Shown piece after piece: positions 33,023-44,512 of a stretch of DNA of 64,000 nt. The DNA comes from Malania oleifera (lineage: Eukaryota; Streptophyta; Magnoliopsida; Santalales; Ximeniaceae), in assembly GCF_029873635.1 (NCBI RefSeq), contig NC_080426.1, positions 57,940,673 to 58,004,672 on the forward strand, written 5' to 3'. Position 1 is the stretch's first letter. Every line of letters begins with the position of its first letter. The notes beneath the pieces were generated by a model. It did not search any database. It saw only the letters and a program-made list of their open reading frames with translations, and had not been told where the DNA came from. Position numbers and translations under genes: made by a program.

Positions 33023-34630
33023 GTAAATTACTCCTATTGGAAATGTAGGATGAGCATATACTTGTTAAATGTAGATTGGAAGGTATGGAAAATAGTGACT
33101 AAGGGAAATCATGTTCCCATGAAAATAATTGATAAGGTAAATGTACCTAAAACTAAAGATAAATATACTGAAGAGGACTAAAAATCAGTGCAAATAAATG
33201 CCAGTGCAATGAACCTGATTTTCTATGCATTAGATGTAAATGAATTTAATAGGGTAATTACATGTAATTTTGCTAAAGAAATTTGGGAAAAATTAGAAGT
33301 TACATATGAAGGCACTAAGGAAGTAAAAGACAGTAGGATAGACATGCTCACTAGTGAATATGAAGCATTTAAAGTAACAGTAGATGAATCTATACAATCC
33401 ATGTACACTAGATTCACACACATCTTAAATTCTTTAAATGCACTTGGAAAAACTTACCCTACTTATGAGTTGATCAGGAAAATACTCAGGGAACTACCTC
33501 TCGTGTGGGAAGTGAAAGCTACGACAATAGCTGAAGGGAGAAATCTCAAGGAGATGTCGGTGGACGAACTCATTGGATTGCTCATCACCTATGAGCTAGC
33601 AATAAATGAGAAAAAGAACAAGCAAAGCAAAGCAAAGAAAGCCACAGCACTTAAGACATCGTCAAACAACTTTAGTGAAGAAAGTGATACTAATACGGAA
33701 GACGGCATGACCTTGCTAACAAAGAAGTTCGGGAAGTTCTTGAAGAAGAATAAGAAGTTCAACAGAAAATTCCAGAACTTAAAATCAGAAAGAGGAGAGT
33801 CAAGCATGAAGAAAAAGAAGGAAGATCCACCAACATGCTACACTTGCAGAGAGGTTGGACACATCAAGCCTGAGTGTCCCAAACTAGTGAAAGCCTCCAA
33901 GAAAAAGAAGAAGGTGCTAAAAGTCAGTTGGGATACGCAAAACACAAGCTATTCAGAATCTGAATCCAGTGATGACGAGATTGTCAATTTGTGTTTAATG
34001 GCACATGAAGACCTCGAGGTACAATCATCATTCTCATCATCTTCTTATTATTCTAGTGATTCTGAAAATGAGAATGACATGCTTTCATATGATGAACTGA
34101 AACAAGAATACTTGTACTCTATTAAAATGCTTGAGAAGAAAACAAAGAAAATCTCTTATTTGAAAAATAAAGTCAAAGAACTTTCAAGTTTAATTGAACG
34201 CCAAAATGAATCTCATGCATCTCTTATGAAAGATAAAGATTTGAAAATTGAGGAGTTAGAAAAGGATTTGAAAGATAAATTTGAAATTATCTGTAAATTT
34301 ACTGAAGGAAAAAATAATTTTTAAAAGCTCCTAGGAGCTCAACGAAATTCCCTAGAAAAAGAAGGTCTTGGTTTTAATGGAAAAGAAAATCTAAAACAGA
34401 GACATATTTACATGGGATACTTTGTAAGAGAGTCAAAATCATATGTTCTAACTAAGGACTATCGTAGAAATATTACATGCTTTAAATGTAAGAGGTTGGG
34501 TCACATAAATTTTGACTGTCCTTTCAAAAATAAAGATGTCAAAATTAAGAAAGTATGGAAGGTAAAAAGAGAATCTAGTACTAACCCCCCTAGACCTAAG
34601 AAAATCTGGGTACCAAAACTAGTTGTTTGA
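33023..34630 (+). pseudogene. Sirevirus gag (nucleocapsid), broken
   Basis: From VNYSYWKCRMSIYL (33023 on), typical of copia gag N-termini, one frame runs through 33188-34324 and, after a TAA at 34322, on to a stop at 34628. The start ATG upstream is not clear. Another in-frame stop (TAA) lies near 33179 where a Trp is expected. Two CCHC zinc knuckles are intact: CYTCREVGHIKPEC near 33838 and CFKCKRLGHINFDC near 34480. Between them lie an acidic Ser-rich stretch and a lysine-rich coiled-coil stretch. It would package RNA and primer tRNA in the virus-like particle. Few lesions compared with the pol part. Confidence 0.9.
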
Positions 34631-34676
34631 TTGTGTCTTGCAGATATGCTTAAGATCATCATCCTCAAAAGAAAAA

Positions 34677-36243
34677 TGGTATATGAATAGCAGATGTTCA
34701 TGTCACATGATCGGGGATAAAGCGAAGTTCACATCCATCACACCCAAGGATGAATGATTTATCACTTTTGGAGATAATGCTAAGGGAAGGATCACAGGTG
34801 TAGGTAAAGTTGGTAATGATTCATTATTAATTATAGATGATGTTTTGCTAGTAGATGGTTTAAAGCACAATTTATTGAGTATAAACCAACTGTATGATAA
34901 AGGTTACAAAGTGTCTTTTGAACCTGACAAGTGCATAGTTGAATACAAAACCGATAATAAGATACTATTCACAGCTAAGCGTCATGAAAACGTATATACC
35001 ACCAGTTTTGATAACTTAACCTCACAGAGTGTGACATGCTTCTCTGCTATGAATGAAATTAGTTGGATTTGGCATAGGAGACTAGGACACACAAACATGG
35101 ACTTAATATCTAAACTAGTTAAGGGAGACTTAGTTAAAGGATTGCCTAAAACGTGAGGCTTGTCAACTAGGAAAACAAGCAAGAACAAGCTTTAAGAAGA
35201 ATAAAGAAATCTCCACTACTAGGCGACTCCAAATGCTATATTTAGACTTATTTGGTCCAAACCCAATTTAGAGTTTAGGAGGAAAATCATACGCATTCGT
35301 GATAGTTGATGATTTTTCAAGATATACATGGGTACTATTCTTAGGTCACAAAGATAGGGCGTGTGAACAATTTATAAACCTATGCAAAAAATTCTAAAAT
35401 GAAAAGGGCTATCACTAAGATTCGAAGTGATAGGGGTAGAGAATTTAAAATCAAGGCATGAAAGATTACTGTAATTCATTAGGAATAACTCATAGTTTTT
35501 CGGCTCCTAGAACACCACAACAGAATGGTGTAGTCAAAAAGAAGAATAGGTCTATACAAGAAATGGCCATAACTATGCTTAATGAACATAAATTACATAA
35601 GTATTTCTGGGCTAAGGCAGTGAATACCGCTTGCTATGTTCTAAATAGAGTATTGATTAGACCATCATTCAACAAGACTCCGTATGAGTTATGGAATGAC
35701 CATAGACCAAACATATCGTATTTTCATGTCTTTGGCTGTAAATGTTTCGTGCTTAGAGATAATGAACATCTAGGAAAGTTTGATGTGAAATCAGACGAAG
35801 GTATCTTCTTAGGGTATGCCTTAGATAGTAAAGCCTATAGAGTATACAACAAACGAACATGGACAGTTATAAAATCTATTCTTGTAGTGTTCGATGAGTC
35901 AAATTCCTTCTCCAAAAGAACTGATGAAGATGAAATTGAGATAAACAAGGAATTTGAGAAACTATCCATTGAGAATAATTTAGAAAAGAAAAATGAAATT
36001 GAGGAACCATCCACTGAAACTAATCAAATTGAAAATGAGGTTAATGAACCACCTAGAGAATGGAAGTACATAAAGAATCATCCCATTTATCAAATAATTG
36101 GTGAACCATTACGTGGAGTAACCACACGATCCTCACTTAGGAATATGATGAGTCATTTTGCCTTTCTATCTCAAGAAGAACCTAGGAATGTGAGTGAAGC
36201 AATTGAGGACGAATCATGGTGTTGTCCATGCAAGAAGAGTTAA
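34677..36243 (+). pseudogene. Sirevirus protease and integrase, broken
   Basis: Frame +1 relative to gag. Protease: WYMNSRCSCHMIGD, where the catalytic D-S-G is now N-S-R. Then LLVDGLKHNLLSINQLYDKGY, the GAG-pre-integrase HRRLGHTNMDLISKL and the second Cys pair near 35155. In the integrase core, LDLFGPN (first D) and SDRGREF (second D) are seen, but the third catalytic residue, E in 'GVVERKN' of the family, is K here (GVVKKKN near 35530). Stops occur near 34758, 35154, 35268 and 35395. The end of integrase (35458-36243) is an open 261-codon stretch. Confidence 0.9.
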
Positions 36244-37707
36244 ATCAATTTGAGAGAAACAAAGTATGGACATTAGTTCCTAAACTTGAGGATAAGTCAA
36301 TCATTGGAACAAAATGGATATATAAGAACAAGAAATATGAACATGGGATAGTGGTTAGAAATAAGGCTAGACTAGTAGCTCAGGGATATAACTAGGAAGA
36401 AGGTATAGATTTTGAAGAAACCTTTGCACCTGTAGCTAGAATGGAAGCCATTTGAATGCTTTTAGCATATGCAGCTTTTGAGGATTTCAAACTATATCAA
36501 ATGGATGTCAAGAGCGTATTTCTAAATGGCTACATAAATGAAGAAGTGTATGTAGACCCTAGGTTTTGAAAACCATAAGAATCCAGATCACGTGTATAGA
36601 CTGACAAAAGCCTTGTACTATTTAAAGCAAGCTCCTAGAGCTTAGTATGAAAGGCTAAGCGGTTTTATATTAGAAAATGGATTTATCAGAGGAAAGATAG
36701 ATATAACTCTATTCATAAAGTTTAAGAAAGATGACATTCTCCTAGTTCAAGTATATGTAGATGACATCATATTTGGAGCCACAGATAAAGAATTGTGTAA
36801 TGAATTTGCTAGTACTATGCAAAATGAATTTATAATGAGCATGATGGGTGAACTAAATTTCTTCCTTGGACTTCAGATCAAACAAGCGAAACATGAAATA
36901 TTTATAAATCAATCGAAGTATATTAGAGATTTGCTTAAAAAGTTTAATATGGAAGATGGAAAAATACTAGAGACGCCTATGAGTGCTTCATTGAAATTAG
37001 ACAAAGATGAACAAGGTATTCCAGTAGATGTCAAGTTTTATCATGGAATGATTGGCAGCTTATTATATCTGACTGCCAGTAGACCTGATATAATGTTTAG
37101 CGTATATTTGGGAGCAAGATTTCAGGCAACACCAAAAGAGTCACATTTGTTAGCTGTCAAACAAATACTTAGATACCTGATAGGAACAGTTGAACTTGAG
37201 TTATGGTATCCTAAGTATGCATCTTTTAAGATTATCAGCTATTCAGATACTGATTTTGCAAGTAGTAAAGTGGATAGGAAGAGCACAAGTGGTACTTGTC
37301 ATTTCTTAGGACATTCATTAGTTTCTTGGTTCTCCAAGAAGTAAAATTCAGTTGCTTTTTCCAAAGCTGAGGTTGAATACATAGTGGTAGGTAGTTGTTG
37401 TGCTCAAATGCTATTCATGAAGTAACAACTGACGAATTTTGGATTAAGCTATGAAACAATTCCTATAAGATGCGATAATACGAGTGCAATAAACATTTCA
37501 AAGAATCCCATATTACATTCATGAACTAAGCATATAGAAATACAACATCATTTTCTTCATGATCATGTGCAAAAAGGAGATGTGACACTTGAGTTTGCAT
37601 GCACAGATGAACAATGGGCAGATATATTCGCGAAACCACTTGTGGAGGATAGGTTTATCCAAATTAGGCATGAATTAAGCTTGATGCATAGTCGAGAGGT
37701 TGCCTAG
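36244..37707 (+). pseudogene. Sirevirus RT and RNase H, broken
   Basis: RT begins around 'NKVWTLVPK' near 36263. GTKWIYKNK, DFEETFAPVARMEAI and KLYQMDVKS follow, with stops at 36394 (CAG to TAG) and 36454 (CGA/AGA to TGA) and a frameshift near 36556. The catalytic box Y-V-D-D is intact near 36757. RNase H: TDFASSKVDRKSTSGTCHFL, RCDNTSAINISKNP, then DIFAKPLVEDRF, ending at 37707; stops near 37342 and 37423. No downstream extra ORF follows. Confidence 0.9.
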
Positions 37708-38427
37708 AATTACATTAGATAACATAATTTAGGGGGAGCAATGTCACTTAACATTCATAATTTGTTAAAAAAAAATCTCATAGTTAGCTCATTTATTCTC
37801 ATTCGGTATCGCATTTTTAAGATGTAAATATTTGGTATTGCATTAATCAACATTTGGTATTCTCACATAATCTTTGAAATTTGGCATATTATGTATGTTC
37901 ACAATGCAATTTACATTCCACAACACAGATTTATGCATTAGCAAAGGGGATAATTGCTGTCAAAAGGGGGAGAAGTAATTTTTTTTTAAATCTGATGGTA
38001 GAACAAGTTTAAAACTTTAAGATTTCAAATGGGAGAAGAACATAAGGTTATGTCCACTCATGCACTATTATTATACACTTTTTTGTTGATGTCAAAAGGG
38101 GGAGAAGAATCAAGGAAAAAATAGAAAAATTATGTAAAGGGTGAGAAGAATAGCAAGAATAGCAAAAATTGTTCGCAACACTAGTTGTGTAACTGGAAAG
38201 AACAATCAGGCTATAGGAGAAGAATCATGAGCATATTTCATATGTATATTTCATTTGGAATCAGGCTAAAACAATGTGTGTATGACCATGAGCATATTTC
38301 ACTTAGCATGAGCATATTTCACTTACTGAATATTTGATGCATTATTTGAGGGGGAGCCTTATTAGGTGTAACCCATTTTATTCTATATTTTTGCTCATGT
38401 ATTTGTCATCATAAAAAAGGGGGAGAT
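37708..38427 (+). other. Sirevirus 3' UTR with repeated PPT-like tracts and PPT
   Basis: GGGGGAG tracts at about 37732, 37966, 38098, 38350 and finally the PPT AAAAAAGGGGGAGAT at 38413-38427 against the 3' LTR. No ORF. Confidence 0.88.
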
Positions 38428-38873
38428 TGTTGATTCTATGAATCCAATCCTGTTTTGATAATGACAAATCATTTGGTATTTGATCTGTGCATTGAGATTG
38501 TGAATAGGAACTATATTAAGCATGCACGGAAGGATAACAAGTCATGGAAGCCATAAAGAATAAAGCGTACATATCTAAGGCAAGATCCATGAAACTCAAA
38601 GAGTACAAGAATAAAGATGCAAGCAACAAGTTCAAGAGCGTCATGGGATTGGGTTCTTAGAACTCATGTATTTACATTTTCATATGATTTAATTTGAGGC
38701 TCAACATATACCCTAGAATGACCTTAGGACTCATGCATCTCATTAACATCATTAAGGGACATTTATGAACTTAGAAATATTTTTAAAACCCAGGAAAATA
38801 TTTTTATAAAAGAGCCAAGAAAGAGAGGAAAGCAATTTTTCAAAGTATAAAGAAAAATTTCAGGAAATAGGAA

Positions 38874-39183
38874 CTTCAGACGACCGAACTCAATGGTCAG
38901 TCGCGTGAAGTTTCCACTTCAGAAGACCAAAGTTAACCTCAGTCGTCTAAAGAATTTCTTCAGAAGACCGAAGATTAAGTTCAGTCGCCTGAAGAATTTA
39001 TGGTGAAACACAGAACCTGACAGAAGCACCTCAGAAGATTGAACTCAGACTTCAATCATATAAATCCGACACTTCAGTCGTCTGAACCCCAAACTTCAGT
39101 CGTCTGACCCTGTGTCTAGGTTATTTTTTTTGAAAATGTAAGGAACTTCAGTCGTCTGGGCCTTTGACCTCAGTCATCTGAAC
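38874..39183 (+). repeat. Array of TTCAG-TCGT-CTGAA palindromes
   Basis: Counterpart of 31145-31432; better preserved here (for example TTCAGTCGTCTGAA at 39073-39086, perfect 5-bp arms). Confidence 0.87.
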
Positions 39184-40245
39184 TTGCGGGAAAACTTAAA
39201 AATTTAATTTTTAATAAGAGAACTCGCGAGATATTTTTTGATCCAATGGTCAAGATTGATTCTAAGGGCAAGATACCTATATATTGAACATCTAAACCCT
39301 AGTACTAATAAGATCAACAAGAACAAGAACAACGATAAGACTCAACCACAAGAAAAAGAAAATCAAAGCTTGGCAATACGATTGAACATACTAGCACAGC
39401 TTGGGAGATCACACTACTAAGGTTGTGATTGGGATTTCAAATCTTACGCTACACATCTAAGCTAAACCTACTTTGATCCTCAAAAGGTTTTCTTGTGATT
39501 ATTATACAAGCTTATTTGATATTGAGGTTTGGTAAATCATATTTCTTGTTAAGAGTTAGTTGCATAGAGTTCTTCATATATAAATTGATCTACTTGTTGA
39601 TATTCATTTTTCAAAGAGTTTGTCATTGTAAAATCCATTTTTGAATATTTGATAAGAGGTTGATCTTGAGTGTGCATATAGTAAATCATTTTTGAGAAGA
39701 TTACCACTTGAGAAGAGTTTTAGTTATTAATTAAATACTTTTGGTTCAAGTTAGTTTTCATTCAAAGACTTGATATTTTTAATATTACAAATCTACTTAT
39801 TTGAATATCCTTTGTGTTCATAACGATATATTATTGAAGGATATTTTCTGAAATATATTACAATAGGTTTTTGATCTTTGGTATACATATCGTATTTATA
39901 CTAAGTTGCATATTACAAAGATCATATTGTGGTTGGAAACTTAAGAGAAATATTGTTGTGATAAAGTGCATTTGAAGTCTTGCAATCTTCAAAGTTGTTT
40001 TTGTATTCAAAGATTTAACCTAAGTTCTCCAAAGCATTGACTTACATAAATATTTTTTTGGGAGATTTGATAAAAGGGAAAGTTTAGTGAATCATATTCA
40101 TTCATAAAACGATTGTATCGTTTCATACATTCTGAGCTTCACGTTTCATCATATGATTATGTATTAGGAATTTCAATTGTACTCGCTAGCTTTATTGGAA
40201 GCATTTTTAAGTGTTTTACAGATTTGATTGTAATCACAGTTCGGG

Positions 40246-41074
40246 TTTTTTTTTTTTTTTTTTCAAAGAGGGCGGCACCTCCATTTATTTATTAATAAAC
40301 CCTCACTTTTGACGGAGGAATACCATAGTTACAAGATAAAACAGAAGGGAGAGTATAGAAAAACCCTCCCAAAAAACCAACACCAATAACCAACCTAACT
40401 AGGACAACAAAACTAAAAATACCTAACAAATAAGATAAAAACACAAACACAACCAAAATCAAATGAAAATACACCAAATAAAACTCTAGAATTGAACTAA
40501 CGACGAATACAAACGAGACCCCACCTATCCATCTGAAGAATACCTTTCAGATAACGTGGTAGAAGGTGTTGTTCTTCGTAGATTACATTGTTTCCTATTT
40601 CTCATTCTTTAGCAAGAAAATCAACCGCACTATTGCCTTCCCTATATTGATGCAACACTATGACGTTCACTCCTTCTAACTCCACTACGAGCTCCTCCCG
40701 AAATTTCCAAAGATACCACAAAGTACATCTACCTTTCTGAAGCCAATCAACTACAATTCGCAAATCACTTTCAATAATCACATTAAAATAATGCAAACAT
40801 TTGTACAAACGAATTCCTTCCCTGATTGCTTTTAATTCCGCACTATTATTCGTACCATTGCCAAAATAACTAGAAAAAGCCGCTTTTATCATGCCATGAC
40901 AATCCCAAATAATTCCTCCACCTCTTGAAGTACCCGGATTGCCCCTATAATTCCTATCACAATTAAGTTTTATCCACCCTACTAGAGGTTTAACCCAAGA
41001 AATAATTTTTCCAGGCCTGTCACAAACTCCCTGATGCTTAATTTGAAATTCATTCAAAATCTTAATTTTTTTGA
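40246..41074 (-). mobile_element. 5'-truncated LINE (non-LTR retrotransposon) with poly(A)
   Basis: Read on the minus strand, it starts within the RNase H-coding end of a LINE and finishes in about 18 A residues (40246-40263 as T). Flanked by TTCGGG at 40240-40245 and 41075-41080, a likely target-site duplication. 5' truncation plus poly(A) is the hallmark of target-primed reverse transcription. Confidence 0.9.
40602..41057 (-). pseudogene. LINE ORF2 C-terminal RNase H domain, 5'-truncated
   Basis: 151 codons open. Plant LINE-type RNase H (RVT_3-like): KPLVGWIKLNCDRNYRGNPG (the first catalytic D), GGGIIWDCHG, then NNSAELKAIREGIRLYK (E), IIESDLRIVVDWL (second D) and HQYREGNSAVDFLAKE (the last D). 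All four acidic positions are visible, so the domain itself looks intact. The ATG is only the first internal Met; endonuclease and RT were never inserted. It lies antisense inside a Sirevirus LTR and has no evident promoter. Confidence 0.88.
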
Positions 41075-41482
41075 TTCGGGCTGTAAACCGGGTTTGAGGA
41101 GAGAGCTGTATCTCTTATAAGTAACGGATTAGGAGGAAGCTGTACCTCTTGTAAGCAGTGGATTGTAAGGGAAGTTCCGTCCCAATTTAAGGAGCAGAGA
41201 TTATAGTGGAATCCTTGAGTGGGTTGCTTAAGGCGCGAACATAGGCCGAGTTGGTTGAAATTCGTAAAATTGCGTTTGTTATCTCTTTTTCCTTATCTTT
41301 TTAATTTTCGCAACGCACTTCATTATTTACATTGCATGTATGTTTGTTGAATAATATCACACGAACTTGATAAGTAATTGGTTAAATTTAGACATAGGGA
41401 CTAAGTAGTGAATAAGTTTCAAAGAATTTTTAAAATACCCAATTTACCCCCCTCTTAGGATTACATTTAAATCAACACAGTT

Positions 41483-41749
41483 TATATCATGTAGATGTAT
41501 GCATTTATTATAAACCAAAATATAAAAATAAATATAATATAAATAAAACACAAATGTCTTCTTCTTTTTTCTTTGCTCTTTAACTCCATGGAATACGTCA
41601 GATATGAGTTTTATGTCGTGTCATAGTTTCCATGTCCTTTTGATCTTATCTAAGACCTGAATTATACCTATTCACGCACTTAAAAGCACACATAAGAACC
41701 GTTTGTGTTTGTCAATATCAAAACGGAGATCAGACTCAAAAAGCCAACA
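41483..41749 (-). mobile_element. 5' LTR of the minus Sirevirus-like element, part 2
   Basis: Continues 28961-30678 after the insertion: 'tatatcatgtagatg...aaaagccaaca', matching 22568-22833 in the partner LTR. The LTR start on the minus strand is TGTTGGCTTTTTGAGTC. Confidence 0.9.
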
Positions 41750-43583
41750 AGAAGCCTCCTTAGATTACCAACTAATATGTTCTTCCGCACTTTTTGTTAT
41801 ATCAATGAACTCATGGTGTTCTCAATCATAATGACATTTATAATTCTTATTTTAAAATTTTATTCTTCAATTTCTAGTTTTTAAAATTTAGATTGGGTAT
41901 ATTATAATACATAGCAACATATTTAATGTATGTATCGTGTTAATATTTTTGGTACCTTACTTTTCATAGGTTGTAAAGTCTCTTAAATTGCTAGCATTTG
42001 GGGCAAGCAATGGGCTTGAACCATGACCTCCTTCAAAAGGCACCCTTCCTTTTCGACTAGGCTAGATTTTTTTTCCTTGATTATATATATATAACTAGAA
42101 ATACACTCATATAAATATTAATAAAAATAAATTATAATAATAAATTTTAAGAATATTTTTAAAAAATAATAAAATAAATTCAATTTTTATTTAGATAGTT
42201 ACTAGTGATTATTTTGGTTTTAATTAGCTAATAAGTTACTTTAATTAATCTTTTGTAAAATATTTATATGAGATTGGTGTGATTTTTTTTCTAAAATATA
42301 GTATAAATATATAAATACATTATAATATGATGCTTACATCATGGTTCAACCACTAATTTGACCTACCAATTCAACCAATTTGACCAACCTATTGACTTCA
42401 CTAGGTCGGTCACTAGTCCAGGTTTTGAAACCATGCGCGAGATATAATATTCTAATAAAGCTTTAAATTATTGAATTACTAGAACCTTGAATTTCAATAG
42501 TCAAATTGCCATCTATTTATGATTCATGCATTTTGTTCATGTAGTCACAATACCAAATTTCTCAAAATGTAATATTACTATGTTTGGTTTGACACAAAAT
42601 TCTTAAATAATAATAATAATACGAAATTTTATTCTAAGATCAATAATTACCTAAACACATTATATAATAGGAATGCAATATTTCTCAACCAAAATAGGTG
42701 CTTAGCATGTATGTTTGTTCGAGTGCAAGGCTTCTATGTCTGCTCACTATAGCATCTACAAACTTAGATGACCACTAAAATTAGGCCCGAAGGCTTTAAA
42801 CATGGTCTTTGTTGGTTATTTGGGGGCCAAGATATTGTTAGAAGACTCTTCTCATTTGGATAATAATAGCACAAGAATAAGAGAAGTAAAAGAAACTCCA
42901 AATGAAATGATACGTTTCATAAATTTCTTGATATATTCAAATATTTCATTTTCATTTTGTACCTTATTGTTCTTTTGATTAGTTATAAATTAAGTCAGAT
43001 TCTTTTATGGTATTAAGGAGACATTTCAAATCAAAACTCGTGAATTTTGCAAGTTTATAAGGTACTAGTACCCAATTAAAAGTGTATGTCCTTCTCTTCT
43101 TAAGTCACACTTAATTATCTTATTTCTTTTTTGCATTTTGTTTAAGGGAACCTGAGATGGTCCATTAACATGCTTGTAATGGACTATTGCTACTAAAATC
43201 TTTGGAATTCTAACAAAAGTTGTCTAACAATAATTCTCAAAAGTCCACATTCAAAGTCATGACAAACTTTTATGAAACATATATTTCAGGCCAAAGACAA
43301 AATCAAAAAACAATACTATAAAAGTTGGTAAGACGAGAAATGTCTCCAGAACAAATGGGCAATTGAACTAACTTCTGATTCCATTACATGAAATTTTGAA
43401 ATAAAGAGATTTACAGTAGTCTCGGTAGTTGGTTTTCAAATATTTTGACCCCCCACTAGTGAAGAAATTATTCTAATGCTTTGGTGATTTGAAGAACATG
43501 GAGAGCATGCCAATTTCCCAAACCTTTTGGATGAGTTGGCTTAATCAAAATGAGTTTTGTAGGTTTTGGTATGATTTTTACCC
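41750..43583. other. Intergenic DNA, no gene seen
   Basis: AT-rich, with no ORF of coding quality. It holds a possible SINE trace (41996-42070) and a small imperfect inverted repeat ('catggttcaa' near 42349 to 'ttgaaaccatg' near 42434) rich in 'ttgacc' motifs that might be a MITE relic. Confidence 0.5.
41996..42070 (-). mobile_element. Possible tRNA-derived SINE head
   Basis: The minus strand shows an A-box-like TAGCCTAGTCG (about 42055-42065) and a B-box-like GGTTCAAGCCC (42012-42022) about 33 nt apart, the layout of the RNA polymerase III promoter in a SINE head. No cloverleaf folds, so it is not a tRNA gene. Tail and TSDs not identified. Confidence 0.35.
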
Positions 43584-43589
43584 AGAAAT

Positions 43590-43656
43590 TGTTGGGAGAA
43601 ACAATAATACTCAAACTCCCTCTTTGTGTGAATCTGTAGGAAACTACAAAATAGAG

Positions 43657-43713
<57 letters not shown>

Positions 43714-44506
43714 AAAATATATATATCCAAACACCACAAGCACAAGACACGATTTTTTCGTGGAAAACCTTCTTGACGTGAGAAGGAAAAATCACAGGAT
43801 CATAGTCCGCTCAAATAATTCCACTATCAACAATTACAGAAATACATTAGTCTTCTCCATTCTCAACTAGAGGCATACAATCAGTAACTATCTTCAAGAA
43901 ATAGAATTCCTTTGCATAAATCAACTTCTACAAGAATTAAAAAAAGATCTCATCAAAATAGAGGCTACTGTTCACAGGCTGAAAAAATAACAAAAAATGC
44001 TCATAATCCAATCTCACCGTTCACAATAAAGATTCACGTGTCATGAACATCTCCAAAAAAATTTTAACTCAATCGGACCACAAATGCTCATTGATCGGAG
44101 TAGTTGATCAAGACTGGACAACTTTCTCTCTATGTGGTGGCGGGAAAAATTGAGGCTACTATTCATGGGCTGAAAACTGACATTGAATGCTTAGACTCCA
44201 ATTTCCACCATTCACAATTAAGATTCATGTGTCATGAACATCCTTATAAATTTTCAACTCAATCGGACCACGAATGCTTGTTGATCGAAGCAGTTGATCC
44301 TAACTAGACAGCTCTCTCTCACTGTGACGGCCGCAGCTCCCTCTCCTTTTTCTTTCTTATTTTCTGATTGTGCACACACTTTGCAGCAACAAAGGATAGG
44401 GTTTAACCCTATTCTCCCAAATGGGCCTCTCCATACATGGGCCCGTATTGGGCAAGTTTGGGCTATCCTCACTTAGGAGGGAAACCCAACCCAACAAACA
44501 TGTACA
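43590..44506 (-). mobile_element. Short copia-type solo LTR, TSD AGAAAT
   Basis: TGTTGGG...GTACA, flanked by AGAAAT at 43584-43589 and 44507-44512. Contains, on the minus strand, the 'ccttctcacgtcaagaagg' followed by 'ttttccacga' motif typical of copia U5. An (AT)n tract and a diverged ~185-bp duplication (about 43964-44150 / 44152-44330) lie within. The right border is uncertain by a few bases: a CCAACA ends at 44496. Confidence 0.6.
43659..43709. repeat. (AT)n microsatellite
   Basis: About 25 AT units. Confidence 0.95.
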
Positions 44507-44512
44507 AGAAAT

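Larger units (their letters stand above)
30679..41477 (+). mobile_element. Complete-structure Ty1/copia Sirevirus, TSD CAGTT
   Basis: CAGTT at 30674-30678 and 41478-41482. 5' LTR 30679-32893, PBS 32896-32907, gag, protease-integrase-RT-RNase H, PPT 38411-38427, 3' LTR 38428-41477 holding a LINE insertion. Without the LINE and its TSD the 3' LTR is 2215 bp, the same as the 5' LTR. All coding parts carry stops or frameshifts, so it cannot move by itself. No extra ORF is present between pol and the LTR. Confidence 0.95.
38428..41477 (+). mobile_element. 3' LTR of the Sirevirus (LINE inserted)
   Basis: TGTTGATTCTATGAATCC...AAATCAACA, colinear with 30679-32893 apart from the LINE fragment 40246-41074. 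Palindromes 38874-39183, A/T box 39278-39284. Confidence 0.94.
19939..41749 (-). mobile_element. Sirevirus-like element without pol (minus), heavily nested
   Basis: Left LTR 19939-22833 (3' LTR), PPT complement at 22834, PBS complement at 28947-28958, right LTR 28961-30678 continued at 41483-41749 (5' LTR). The interior, after removing the solo LTR at 26024-28399, is about 3.75 kb and shows no gag or pol frame. Flanks differ (GATGC left, AGAAG right), so there is no TSD, and the left LTR looks chimeric. A non-autonomous derivative or a recombinant. Confidence 0.8.

Noticed and set aside
33188..34324. Intact host zinc-finger protein (378 codons)
   Set aside because: CCHC knuckle, flanking LTRs, PBS and downstream copia pol show it is Sirevirus gag.
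19934..41754. A TSD for the minus Sirevirus-like element
   Set aside because: GATGC (left) and AGAAG (right) do not match even allowing a shift of a few bases; no TSD is claimed.
42341..42436. A MITE
   Set aside because: Terminal inverted repeat is only about 10 bp and imperfect; no clear TSD, so kept only as a remark.
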